A stretch of DNA of 25,930 nucleotides from JAADDV01 sp964582875 (GTDB lineage Bacteria > Aquificota > Aquificia > Aquificales > Hydrogenothermaceae), in contig CAZOTZ010000016.1 of assembly GCA_964582875.1 (NCBI GenBank), forward strand, positions 1 to 25,930. Direction: 5' to 3'. Within the stretch, counting starts at the first letter, position 1, and each line of letters begins with the position of its first letter. Position numbers and translations under genes: made by a program. The notes below the pieces were generated by a model that saw nothing but the letters and a program-made list of their open reading frames with translations, had not been told where the DNA came from and ran no database searches. Of this stretch, positions 1 to 6,915 are shown piece after piece.

Positions 1-792
1 AGAAAGCTCTTTACTCCTTTTTGTTGCCTCTTCAACTGCTGAAATAACTGCATTCCTGAAGCCGTTTTTCTCAAGGGCATGTAGCCCGTAAATCGTTGTT
101 CCTGCAGGAGAAGTTACTTTGTCCCTCAACACAGATGGATGTTCTCCTGTTTCTTTCAAAAGCTTTGCTGCACCTAAAACAGTCTGAACAGCAAGTTTAA
201 GGGCATCGTTATAGGAAAGTCCTCCTTTTACCCCCCCCTGTGCGAGAGCATCTATAAACGTGAAAACATAAGCGGGACCACTTCCAGACAAACCGGTTAT
301 AACATCTATAAGCTGTTCTTCTACTACAACAACTTCCCCTAAAGATTTAAGAATAGACAGAACTATTTCTTTTTCTTCCTGTTTTATCTCTTCATCAAAA
401 GAAACACCTATAGCCCCCTCTCCAATGAGGGCAGGAGTGTTTGGCATAACCCTTACAACTTTTGTAGAAGGAAGAAAAGACTTTATTTTTGATATTTTTA
501 TCCCTGCAAGAACTGATATGAGAATTTTGTCAGCAAGATAATCTTTTATTGGAGAAACTGTCTTTTCTAAATCTTTTGGTTTTACAGCAAGGATAACAAT
601 TTCAGATAGTCTTGCTACCCTCTCATTACTGTCTGTTCCACCTATACCATACTCTTCTACAAGATAGGAAATCCTGTCTTTATTAATATCAGAAACTACT
701 ATTTCATCAGGTTTAAAGAGATTACTGTTTATAAGCCCTTTTATAATGGCTTCTCCCATATTTCCACCACCGATAATTCCAGCTTTAAACAT
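1..792 (-). CDS. proC: Pyrroline-5-carboxylate reductase (3' end cut by window edge)
   Basis: This enzyme reduces 1-pyrroline-5-carboxylate to L-proline with NAD(P)H, the last step of proline synthesis, in the cytoplasm. Reading from the ATG at 792 gives 264 codons with no stop. The N-terminus carries the Rossmann motif G8-x-G10-x-x-G13 (IIGGGNMG). Further in are the family signatures AVKP and RVMPNTP, and the C-terminal substrate-binding block with GLSGSGPAY, LAVQTVLGAA and SPAGTT. Family proteins are usually about 265-270 aa, so only a few residues lie outside the window. The start overlaps the end of the upstream exonuclease gene by 8 bp, so it is the last visible gene of a coupled operon. 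A run of eight G on the coding strand (231-238) lies in frame. Identity is secure from the motifs; only the extreme C-terminus is unseen. Confidence 0.95.
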   Translation of the reverse strand, partial: MFKAGIIGGGNMGEAIIKGLINSNLFKPDEIVVSDINKDRISYLVEEYGIGGTDSNERVARLSEIVILAVKPKDLEKTVSPIKDYLADKILISVLAGIKISKIKSFLPSTKVVRVMPNTPALIGEGAIGVSFDEEIKQEEKEIVLSILKSLGEVVVVEEQLIDVITGLSGSGPAYVFTFIDALAQGGVKGGLSYNDALKLAVQTVLGAAKLLKETGEHPSVLRDKVTSPAGTTIYGLHALEKNGFRNAVISAVEEATKRSKELS

Positions 793-1402
793 ACCTTTTC
801 CTCTTCTCTTTATAGTTAATCTTTTTTCCTTCTGAAAGCTTAATTATATCAATAACCCTGTTTACATTGTAATCCTGCAGGAACTCTATCATCTTTAAAA
901 AAACTTTAAGGGTCACTTCAGCATCATACATAGCTCTGTGTTGTTTTTTAAAAGGTATATTAAAGTGATAAGCAAGATTTGAAAGGGATTTACTGTCAAT
1001 GTCAGGCATAATCCTCCTTGCAAGACCATCGGTACATATGAAAGGATTTTTGATTGTCTGTCTGTTTATTTTCTTCAGGTTGTAGTTTAAAAAAGACAGG
1101 TCAAAACTTACGTTATGTCCTACTATAACACTGTTTTTTATAAACTTAACAAATTCTGGAAGTACTTCATCTATAGGTGGCTGGTCTACAACCATTGCAT
1201 TTGTTATTCCTGTTAACTGTGTTATATGTTGGGGAAGAAGACCTGTATCTGGTTTTACAAGCTGCCAGTATTTATCAACAACAACATTTCCCTGATACTT
1301 TATAGCTGCAATCTCAATTATATCGTTATTTTCAGGATTAAAACCTGTAGTTTCTATATCAATAATTGAGAAAACAGCTTCATCAATGGTCAGTCTGTAC
1401 AT
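785..1402 (-). CDS. DnaQ-like 3'-5' exonuclease (DEDDh family)
   Basis: A 205-aa protein of the RNase T/DNA polymerase III epsilon superfamily. All three exonuclease motifs are visible: ExoI with D15 and E17 (IIDIETTG), ExoII with D101 in the NVSFDLSFL block, and ExoIII with H155 and D160 (HRAMYDAE), the DEDDh arrangement. Such enzymes remove nucleotides from 3' ends of DNA or RNA using two metal ions. There is no added polymerase, GIY-YIG or BRCT domain, so it is a stand-alone exonuclease; it could be the proofreading epsilon subunit or a repair/RNA-trimming paralogue, and the sequence does not decide. The C-terminus is basic (KEKRKRYV). It overlaps the antiporter gene upstream by 20 bp and proC downstream by 8 bp, so its translation is probably coupled to both. 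It has no obvious functional link with its neighbours. Confidence 0.88.
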   Translation of the reverse strand: MYRLTIDEAVFSIIDIETTGFNPENNDIIEIAAIKYQGNVVVDKYWQLVKPDTGLLPQHITQLTGITNAMVVDQPPIDEVLPEFVKFIKNSVIVGHNVSFDLSFLNYNLKKINRQTIKNPFICTDGLARRIMPDIDSKSLSNLAYHFNIPFKKQHRAMYDAEVTLKVFLKMIEFLQDYNVNRVIDIIKLSEGKKINYKEKRKRYV

Positions 1403-2582
1403 TTTCTACTTCCTTTATGTTAAGTTTCAGATATTTTAACAGCAATTTTAAACTCCATGGATAAAATAGTCCTGTCATAATAGCTGTCAAAACAATAGCA
1501 GAAGCATCCTCTTCTGATATCACTTTTATTTCCAGACCAAGGGTAGCAACAACAACAAGCAGTGTAAGGGGCATTGAAAGGGAAAAAGCAGATATAACAA
1601 CTTCTTTCCATGAAAAACTGGCAAAAAACAAAAAGGAAGAAGATATACCCCTTATTAAGAGTACAATCAGCGAAAGGAAAAACGCTTTTTTAATTATCTC
1701 AGGCTGGAGTAGTTGGAAAATATCAAACTTTAATCCAACCTCAATAAAAAAGATTGGTATCAGAAAACCGTATCCAAAGGCACTTATTTTTTCCATAACA
1801 TCTTCCCTTTTTTTGAAAACAAGAGCAAACAGTATTCCTCCAAAGAAAGCTCCTATAATAGGTTCAAGACCAAAAAGGTTAGCAAGGGCTACAAATATAA
1901 ACATATTTGCAAGGTTAGCCCTGACTCCTGTTTCAGAAGCATCCCCAGTAGTAAGGAAAAATTTTAAAAGATGGGGGTTCCACCATATATATATCTGAAA
2001 CAGTTTAAGAAATATATAAGCTATAAAAGTGAATATAGATATCTCAAGAAAGTGAAAAATCATCTCAAGTCCAATACCGTACTTAAAGTAAAGGAAAACA
2101 ACAGTTATAGAAAGGAGACTTGCTATTTCTCCAAGACTACCTAATATCAAAATTGATTGGGCAAATGAGGTTTTTAAAATTTTTGCATCCCTTAAAACTG
2201 AAAACAAAAGACCTACTGCGGTGGCGAGATAAACTAAAGCATAAGCAACAGGCTGTTTTAGATAAAAAACAGCTAAGAATGAAAGAACAATTATAGAAAC
2301 AATAGACAGTAGATAAAAAAACAGATGGGACTTAGGTGTTCTTTTAAACCTTTCAAAGTTAATCTCAAGACCTGCAAGGTACATAAGAACTATAAAACCT
2401 AATTCACCTAAAAAACTAACAATAGGTGTATGCTCAGAAAAGCTTTTAAAAAATATTCCAATAAAAAGACCGTAAAGTATTTCACCTACAGAAGAAGGGA
2501 GGTTTATTTTTCTGCTAATAAATGGAATTATAAAAGCCCCAAACACTATAACAAGAAGCAGTATAGACTCTTCTTTACCCAT
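1383..2582 (-). CDS. CPA2-family monovalent cation:proton antiporter, membrane subunit
   Basis: A 399-aa, very hydrophobic protein with about 12 predicted membrane helices, of the Na+/H+ exchanger fold (KefB/KefC/NapA type). Recognisable blocks are the first helices ending in the LPSSVGEILYG loop (29-38), the GLEINFERFK loop (71-80), and the late helix GLEPIIGAFFGG (238-249), which matches the GL-P-GAF-AG motif of CPA2 carriers. At the helix where family members often carry a carboxylate pair it has G151-E152. It stops after the transport domain: the regulatory RCK region of Kef proteins is absent but encoded by the gene just upstream, whose end overlaps this start by 8 bp. I infer a two-subunit cation exporter in the inner membrane. 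The ion (K+ or Na+) and the exchange ratio cannot be read from sequence. Confidence 0.85.
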   Translation of the reverse strand: MGKEESILLLVIVFGAFIIPFISRKINLPSSVGEILYGLFIGIFFKSFSEHTPIVSFLGELGFIVLMYLAGLEINFERFKRTPKSHLFFYLLSIVSIIVLSFLAVFYLKQPVAYALVYLATAVGLLFSVLRDAKILKTSFAQSILILGSLGEIASLLSITVVFLYFKYGIGLEMIFHFLEISIFTFIAYIFLKLFQIYIWWNPHLLKFFLTTGDASETGVRANLANMFIFVALANLFGLEPIIGAFFGGILFALVFKKREDVMEKISAFGYGFLIPIFFIEVGLKFDIFQLLQPEIIKKAFFLSLIVLLIRGISSSFLFFASFSWKEVVISAFSLSMPLTLLVVVATLGLEIKVISEEDASAIVLTAIMTGLFYPWSLKLLLKYLKLNIKEVENVQTDH

Positions 2583-4017
2583 AAACTTCCTCTGATTGGA
2601 GGGGAATTAAAAGGGAAGATGTTTTTATTTTTTTTACAGTCAAAAATGGAACATGCGGTTCAAAGAAAGATATTTTCTGTTTTTTATCGTATGCTGTTAA
2701 AAAAAGTGTACTTTTTTCTTTATCTGAACATATGTACCTGACTGTTTCTTTCACAGGATTACCTTCAAGATAAATATACTTAATTGATGTTTTATATATA
2801 TGTTCGTAATCTTTTATAACCTCTTCCCTTTCTTTTAAAGCTTCTTCTTCTTTAAACCCTCTAAGTTCTTTTGGAAGGTTAACATATATAACTTCATAAG
2901 GAATTTTAAGTAACCTTGAAAGTTCTATCGCTATTGACAGAATAAAAGCCGGGTCTGGAGAGTTCAAAGAAACAACAATCTTTTTATAAGGGATATTCCC
3001 AGAAGGGATTAAAAAAGGTTTTTTTGCTTTTTTAAATACTTTTCTTAACTTACACGTCCAGAAAGGTAGAATACTCCTTCTGATAGGAAAAACCACAAGA
3101 CCTATATCTTTTTCCTGTTCAAAAATTTCTATTTCTTCTTTTAAAGATTTCTGTATTTCGTATTTATCAGTAAGTTTTTCTAACTCTTTCTTATTTACTT
3201 TACTTTCGTAAGGAAACACTAAAACTTTGTGAGCTTTTGTGTTTCTTTTGAGATAGACAGCTTCTTCCAACCCATACTTTAAATTTTCCCTGTACAGGAC
3301 TGCTACATTCGTTCCAAACTGCTGTGGAAACTGTGGAACACCTCTGGTCAGTATCTCAACAAGATTATGCAGAACCTTTGGGTCTCCAACAATTATAATT
3401 TTATCTCCTACTTTTATCTTTTCTTCCCCGGAAGGGATAATAAGTTTTCCTTCTCTATAAATAGCAGCAATTCTCCATCTTGTAGCCCTCAGGTATTTGA
3501 GTTTTCTATCTACAAGGTGGGAACGGGCTAATACACTTATCTCAATTAACTCTCCCTGACCAAGACCAACATTTATAGCTATTGAGTAGTTTTTTTCTAT
3601 CCTACTGAGGAGGATTTTTGTTATAAGGTCTGTAGGTTTTAAAATCTGAACATTGTACCTGTTAAACTCCTCTTCCTTTTCCTCATTAAAAAGAAGAACA
3701 AATATATCTGACTCAAAATTTAAAACCTCTCTTGCAATTCTACATGTCTCAAGGGCTATATCAGCATCTCTTATTGTGATAACTATACTTTTTATATTTT
3801 TTATTTCTTCTATTTTTTTTATTTTTTTCCATGTAAGCAAACTACTTGTATCACCTACTACAAACTCAACATCATCTTCTTTGTATCTGTCTTTTAGTTT
3901 ATTTACAAGCTCTTCATTGTAATCAATACATATTATTTTCCATTTTCCAATAAGAGCTTTTAAAAGACTTTCTCCGAATATGTTTGCTCCAACAATGACT
4001 AACTCAGATTTATCCAT
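2575..4017 (-). CDS. RCK/TrkA-type regulatory protein with two Usp-like domains
   Basis: A 480-aa soluble protein. Residues 1-135 form an RCK_N (TrkA_N) Rossmann domain with the glycine loop VGANIFG (9-15) and acidic D32 after beta-2. Residues about 150-235 resemble RCK_C (TrkA_C), with the VGDKIIIVGDP strand. Residues about 236-338 and 340-476 look like two successive universal-stress (UspA-like) folds, the second opening with KKIVVSLNSPDPA. RCK domains bind nucleotides and gate potassium channels and antiporters. Directly downstream, overlapping by 8 bp, is the matching antiporter membrane domain, so this is most likely its cytoplasmic gating subunit. The glycine loop reads G-x-N-x-x-G rather than G-x-G-x-x-G, which may affect nucleotide binding. 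A weak Shine-Dalgarno (AGAGG) precedes the ATG. It is first in a four-gene overlapping operon. Domain borders are estimates. Confidence 0.82.
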   Translation of the reverse strand: MDKSELVIVGANIFGESLLKALIGKWKIICIDYNEELVNKLKDRYKEDDVEFVVGDTSSLLTWKKIKKIEEIKNIKSIVITIRDADIALETCRIAREVLNFESDIFVLLFNEEKEEEFNRYNVQILKPTDLITKILLSRIEKNYSIAINVGLGQGELIEISVLARSHLVDRKLKYLRATRWRIAAIYREGKLIIPSGEEKIKVGDKIIIVGDPKVLHNLVEILTRGVPQFPQQFGTNVAVLYRENLKYGLEEAVYLKRNTKAHKVLVFPYESKVNKKELEKLTDKYEIQKSLKEEIEIFEQEKDIGLVVFPIRRSILPFWTCKLRKVFKKAKKPFLIPSGNIPYKKIVVSLNSPDPAFILSIAIELSRLLKIPYEVIYVNLPKELRGFKEEEALKEREEVIKDYEHIYKTSIKYIYLEGNPVKETVRYICSDKEKSTLFLTAYDKKQKISFFEPHVPFLTVKKIKTSSLLIPLQSEEVYG

Positions 4018-4101
4018 AAAAAAAAGAACCTCTTTTAGAATGGTATTTTTATAGTAAAATAAGATTTTGAAAACATTATATCAAATCAGATAGGAGGGAT
4101 T
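4018..4101. promoter_or_regulatory. Divergent intergenic region between RCK operon and CgeB-like gene
   Basis: This 84-bp AT-rich spacer must hold the promoters for both directions. On the plus strand TATAGT (4050-4055) and TATATC (4077-4082) are possible -10 boxes, and a good Shine-Dalgarno (AGGAGGG) sits just before the ATG at 4102. On the minus strand TATAAA (complement of 4048-4053) is possible. No convincing -35 partner was found for any of them, so exact promoters are not assigned. Confidence 0.35.
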
Positions 4102-5376
4102 ATGAAACCAAGAGTAGCCCTATTTAGAACCCCTGACCAGAGAGGACTTGTTCCAATCATCCTTGAAGGTTTAGAAAAAGCTTTCTCTGCTAAAAATTTT
4201 GAAGCGAAAATTTTTGATTTAAATCCTGAAAATGTTCAACAGGTTGTTGAAGAATTAAATGAGTTCAGACCTTTATTCATGTTTGATATCAATCTTGACG
4301 GTGTTATTTTTGGAGAACAGGATGGTCAGAAAAAACCACTTGCCGATATTATAGGAAATATCCATATATCATGGTTTTTAGATGACCCTATCTTACATTA
4401 CACAAAACTAAAGGAAATAAAAGATTCTAATCAGTTTATGCTTTTAACAATTGACGTAGACCATATGCAGTGGCTCACAACAGCTTTTAGAAAAAACACA
4501 TCTCTTGTTATGCCTGGTGTTGAACCAACTTCTTATCCACCTGCAAATGTTGAGAAAGAGTTTGATGTTGCTTTTATTGGTCCAGTTGTTGACCCAACTA
4601 TTATTGAAGAAAACTGGAAACAGAGATTTGATGAAGCTTTATACATTTATGCTATAGAGCTTGGAAGACTTCTTTACAGAAACCCTGATATGCCTTTAAG
4701 ACTTGCAGCTAACTACTTAGGTTCCCAGTTCACAGAGGAATTTCAACAGGCTATTCTGAAGTTTCAACAAGAAAGAGATGAAGATTATATGAGATACCTT
4801 GTAGATGTTGGACTGTACGCTATGCACCTTAGAAGATGGAATATTATTGATTCAATAGAAGATTTTGAGGTTAATATACTTGGTCCTGTAGAAGGAAACT
4901 TTAAAGATAATGTTGTTGTTTATGACAATATAATAAATGAAAAAGATATAATAACATTTTTATCAAAAACTAAAATATCCCTTTTAAGCCATCCTCCGTT
5001 TATACCTGCAGGTGTTGGATTTTCTGTGTTCAGCAGTGCTGCATGCAACGCTTTAACTATGGTAGAAGAAAGATTATCAACAAAATCTTTCTTTGAAATT
5101 GATAAAGAGATTGTTACATACCACCCAATTGATACTGTTGAGATAGAAGGAAAAATAGCTTACTTCTTAGAAGATAAACCATCGGAAAGAGAAGCTATAG
5201 CAAAAGCTGGAAGAGAAAGGGTATTTAGGGAACACACCCTTTACCAGAGAGGAGAGTTTATAGCCGGGCTTATGGAACAGATACTAAAAGCTGCAAAATT
5301 TGAAGGTGGTGAAGAGCAGAAAGAAACATCTGAAGAAACACCTGTAGAACAAACTCAGGAAGAACAATCTCAATAA
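4102..5376 (+). CDS. CgeB-like/DUF3880-type glycosyltransferase
   Basis: A 424-aa cytoplasmic protein without membrane segments. The N-terminal half resembles a GT-B type domain (VALFRTPDQRG start, then an acidic patch near MFDINLDGV, HISWFLDDP about 90-98, and VMPGVEP about 136-142). The C-terminal half ends in the block typical of CgeB and group 1 transferases, AKAGRERVFREHTLYQR, preceded by KISLLSHPPF and a loop where such enzymes grip the sugar donor. I therefore call it a CgeB-like glycosyltransferase; some relatives act in spore coat or flagellin modification. The protein ends in a low-complexity Glu/Gln/Thr tail of about 25 residues. It is a single-gene transcription unit with a strong ribosome site (AGGAGGG) and its own terminator. 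Substrate unknown; assignment rests on recalled family resemblance. Confidence 0.6.
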   Translation: MKPRVALFRTPDQRGLVPIILEGLEKAFSAKNFEAKIFDLNPENVQQVVEELNEFRPLFMFDINLDGVIFGEQDGQKKPLADIIGNIHISWFLDDPILHYTKLKEIKDSNQFMLLTIDVDHMQWLTTAFRKNTSLVMPGVEPTSYPPANVEKEFDVAFIGPVVDPTIIEENWKQRFDEALYIYAIELGRLLYRNPDMPLRLAANYLGSQFTEEFQQAILKFQQERDEDYMRYLVDVGLYAMHLRRWNIIDSIEDFEVNILGPVEGNFKDNVVVYDNIINEKDIITFLSKTKISLLSHPPFIPAGVGFSVFSSAACNALTMVEERLSTKSFFEIDKEIVTYHPIDTVEIEGKIAYFLEDKPSEREAIAKAGRERVFREHTLYQRGEFIAGLMEQILKAAKFEGGEEQKETSEETPVEQTQEEQSQ

Positions 5377-5399
5377 TAGGGGCTAACATTAGCCCCTAT
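5376..5399 (+). terminator. Intrinsic terminator of the CgeB-like gene, shared with convergent operon
   Basis: A perfect 10-bp stem (ATAGGGGCTA with TAGCCCCTAT) closes a 4-nt loop (ACAT) directly at the stop codon of the plus-strand gene. It is followed on the plus strand by a pyrimidine-rich run (CTTCCTTTTCTTCTTTCT). The right arm lies over the stop codon of the convergent minus-strand gene, so the hairpin could also stop that operon, but the minus-side T-run is weak. Confidence 0.8.
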
Positions 5400-5631
5400 C
5401 TTCCTTTTCTTCTTTCTCTATATACTTTTTTGCATCCTTATACATATTGTAAAAGCCAGTTATAACTCCTAAAAAGAAAAAAACAATCGTTAAAACAGGG
5501 GATGTGTTAAAGTACCTGTCTAACATATATCCAATAAATACACCTACTATAATCCCAGATACTAAATGAAGTCCTATTGTGCCTACAGAAAACCCTTCGC
5601 TTAAATTAAATTTGCTTTTTTTTGGCTTCAT
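5389..5631 (-). CDS. AtpZ/AtpI-like small membrane protein
   Basis: An 80-aa protein with two membrane helices (about residues 16-38 and 46-64), a basic N-terminus and a charged C-terminus. The spacing and the GLHLVSGIIVGVFIGYMLDRYF block match the AtpZ/AtpI family (F0F1-ATPase associated, putative Ca2+/Mg2+ transporter), which usually sits beside ATP synthase genes and helps Mg2+ supply or c-ring assembly. No other ATP synthase gene is near; here it ends the dapB operon, with its ATG overlapping the dapB stop (ATGA, 5628-5631), so translation is coupled. Its own end falls inside the shared terminator hairpin. Family call is fairly confident; the role is by analogy only. Confidence 0.72.
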   Translation of the reverse strand: MKPKKSKFNLSEGFSVGTIGLHLVSGIIVGVFIGYMLDRYFNTSPVLTIVFFFLGVITGFYNMYKDAKKYIEKEEKEDRG

Positions 5632-6434
5632 TTAAGTCCGAGAACATCAAGCATATCGTAGAGACCAGCCTCTTTCCCTTTAACCCATTTTGCAGCTTCA
5701 ACAGCACCTTTTGCAAATATATCCCTTGAACCTGCTTTATGGGTTAACTCAATTCTTTCACCTAACCCTGCAAATATAACTGTATGCTCTCCGACAACAT
5801 CTCCTCCCCGGAGGGCAAATACAGCAATTTCATCAGAAGGTCTACCTTCTGGATAAACACCTTCTCTACCGTAAACAACTTTCTGTATACCTGTTTCTTC
5901 TTTTAAAATATCTACAAGTTTTACAGCTGTACCTGATGGGGCATCTTTTTTAAATCTGTGGTGCATTTCCACAATTTCTATATCGTAGCCTTTATCCTTC
6001 AGAGCTTTTGCTGCTTCTTTTACAAGTTTAAAAAGTAGATTAACTCCTATACTCATATTAGGGGCAAGTACAATAGGTATATCTTTCGCTAAAGAACGTA
6101 TTTCCTCAAGCTCCTTTTCGTTAAATCCTGTTGTACCAATAACCATAGCTTTTTTGTTTTTGTCTGCTGCAGCAAGTCTAACGTGTCCTAAAACAGCTTC
6201 TGTGTTGTTTGCAAAATCAATTATTACATCTCCTCTGTCTATAACCTTAGAAAGGTCTGATACAATTGGAGCCTCAATATTCTCTCCTATAACCTCTCCA
6301 ACTGTTTCATGGAAATGAACACAATCAGGACTTTCAACTCCTCCAGCTATCTCAACCTCAGGGTCAGAATAGGCTATTTCTGCTATTTTCCTTCCCATCC
6401 TTCCCAGTATTCCTGAAATAATAACCTTAACCAT
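5628..6434 (-). CDS. dapB: 4-hydroxy-tetrahydrodipicolinate reductase
   Basis: This enzyme makes tetrahydrodipicolinate with NAD(P)H in the diaminopimelate/lysine pathway, feeding both lysine and peptidoglycan synthesis. The 268-aa length is normal. Seen are the cofactor loop G8-x-x-G11-R-M-G14, the GTTGF block (100-104), APNMSIGVN (124-132), and the signature EMHHRFKKDAPSGTA (156-170) holding the catalytic His159 and Lys163. It starts 3 bp after the stop of an 84-aa unknown gene, with an AAGGAA ribosome site inside that gene's end, and overlaps the AtpZ-like gene by 4 bp. No other lysine gene is close by. Confidence 0.97.
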   Translation of the reverse strand: MVKVIISGILGRMGRKIAEIAYSDPEVEIAGGVESPDCVHFHETVGEVIGENIEAPIVSDLSKVIDRGDVIIDFANNTEAVLGHVRLAAADKNKKAMVIGTTGFNEKELEEIRSLAKDIPIVLAPNMSIGVNLLFKLVKEAAKALKDKGYDIEIVEMHHRFKKDAPSGTAVKLVDILKEETGIQKVVYGREGVYPEGRPSDEIAVFALRGGDVVGEHTVIFAGLGERIELTHKAGSRDIFAKGAVEAAKWVKGKEAGLYDMLDVLGLK

Positions 6435-6437
6435 CTT

Positions 6438-6692
6438 TTATTCCTTGCCCTCCTGGGAAAATATTACATCAGCAAGCTGGTTTAAAGCATCATTAACCTG
6501 GTCAGGTGGAACAACAAAAGGAGCTATAGCTATTTCAACGTCTTCAACAAAAATAGTCTTTTTTAGCAAATCCTGAAGTCTTTCAAGTTCCTCTGGGGTT
6601 ACATCCTGTCTGAACACTTCGTTGATATCTTTGTCTGTTACAAAGAAACCTACAAGGGCAAACGGATAAGCCTTTGTTTCTTCATTAGCCAT
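6438..6692 (-). CDS. Conserved-looking small acidic protein, function unknown
   Basis: An 84-aa soluble protein that I do not recognise. It has no cysteine, no signal peptide and no membrane helix. It begins MANEETKAYPFALVGFFV, continues with a helical segment rich in Glu/Leu (TPEELERLQDLLKK, 32-45), then alternates short strands (VEIAIAPFVV) and an amphipathic helix ending DVIFSQEGKE. The gene has a clear ribosome site (AAGGAG) upstream of the ATG and sits 30 bp after the 38-aa membrane microprotein and 3 bp before dapB, so it is evidently translated as part of that operon. Coding status is well supported by its position and ribosome site; function is open. Confidence 0.75.
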   Translation of the reverse strand: MANEETKAYPFALVGFFVTDKDINEVFRQDVTPEELERLQDLLKKTIFVEDVEIAIAPFVVPPDQVNDALNQLADVIFSQEGKE

Positions 6693-6722
6693 AAGTAAAA
6701 ATCTCCTTGTTTAGGATATGAT

Positions 6723-6839
6723 TTATTTTTCTTTTCCCATCTGGTACATAATAGTTCCCCATAAAACTAAAAGCATAGCTAACATGAGAACTAATAGTAT
6801 TTTCTCAGCTATTGGCACTCCTCCATAAGTCATTTCCAT
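6723..6839 (-). CDS. 38-aa single-pass membrane microprotein, unknown function
   Basis: A short reading frame from an ATG at 6839 to TAA at 6723. The translation is a charged/polar start (MEMTYGGVPIAEK), one strong hydrophobic helix (about residues 14-33, ILLVLMLAMLLVLWGTIMY) and a short basic/acidic tail (QMGKEK). A near-perfect ribosome site (AAGGAGG, complement of 6849-6855) lies 9 nt before the ATG, which is the main reason to believe it is real. An in-frame ATG two codons later is a less well placed alternative. It is the first gene of the operon running through the 84-aa protein, dapB and the AtpZ-like gene, with a candidate promoter just upstream. Size and topology recall the small single-helix subunits of respiratory complexes, but I see no specific family signature. 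Confidence 0.65.
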   Translation of the reverse strand: MEMTYGGVPIAEKILLVLMLAMLLVLWGTIMYQMGKEK

Positions 6840-6882
6840 GGCTTTTAACCTCCTTTTTTATGTTAATAACAGACTATAATAA

Positions 6883-6911
6883 ATACTAAATTGAAATTGA
6901 AAAAAAAGCAA
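6883..6911 (-). promoter_or_regulatory. Candidate sigma70-type promoter for the microprotein-dapB operon
   Basis: On the minus strand TTGCTT (complement of 6906-6911) and TAGTAT (complement of 6883-6888) are separated by 17 nt. Each matches its consensus in about four positions. It lies just after the coaX stop and 44 bp before the microprotein ATG. The sequence is very AT-rich, so chance matches are likely. Confidence 0.4.
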
Positions 6912-6915
6912 ATAA

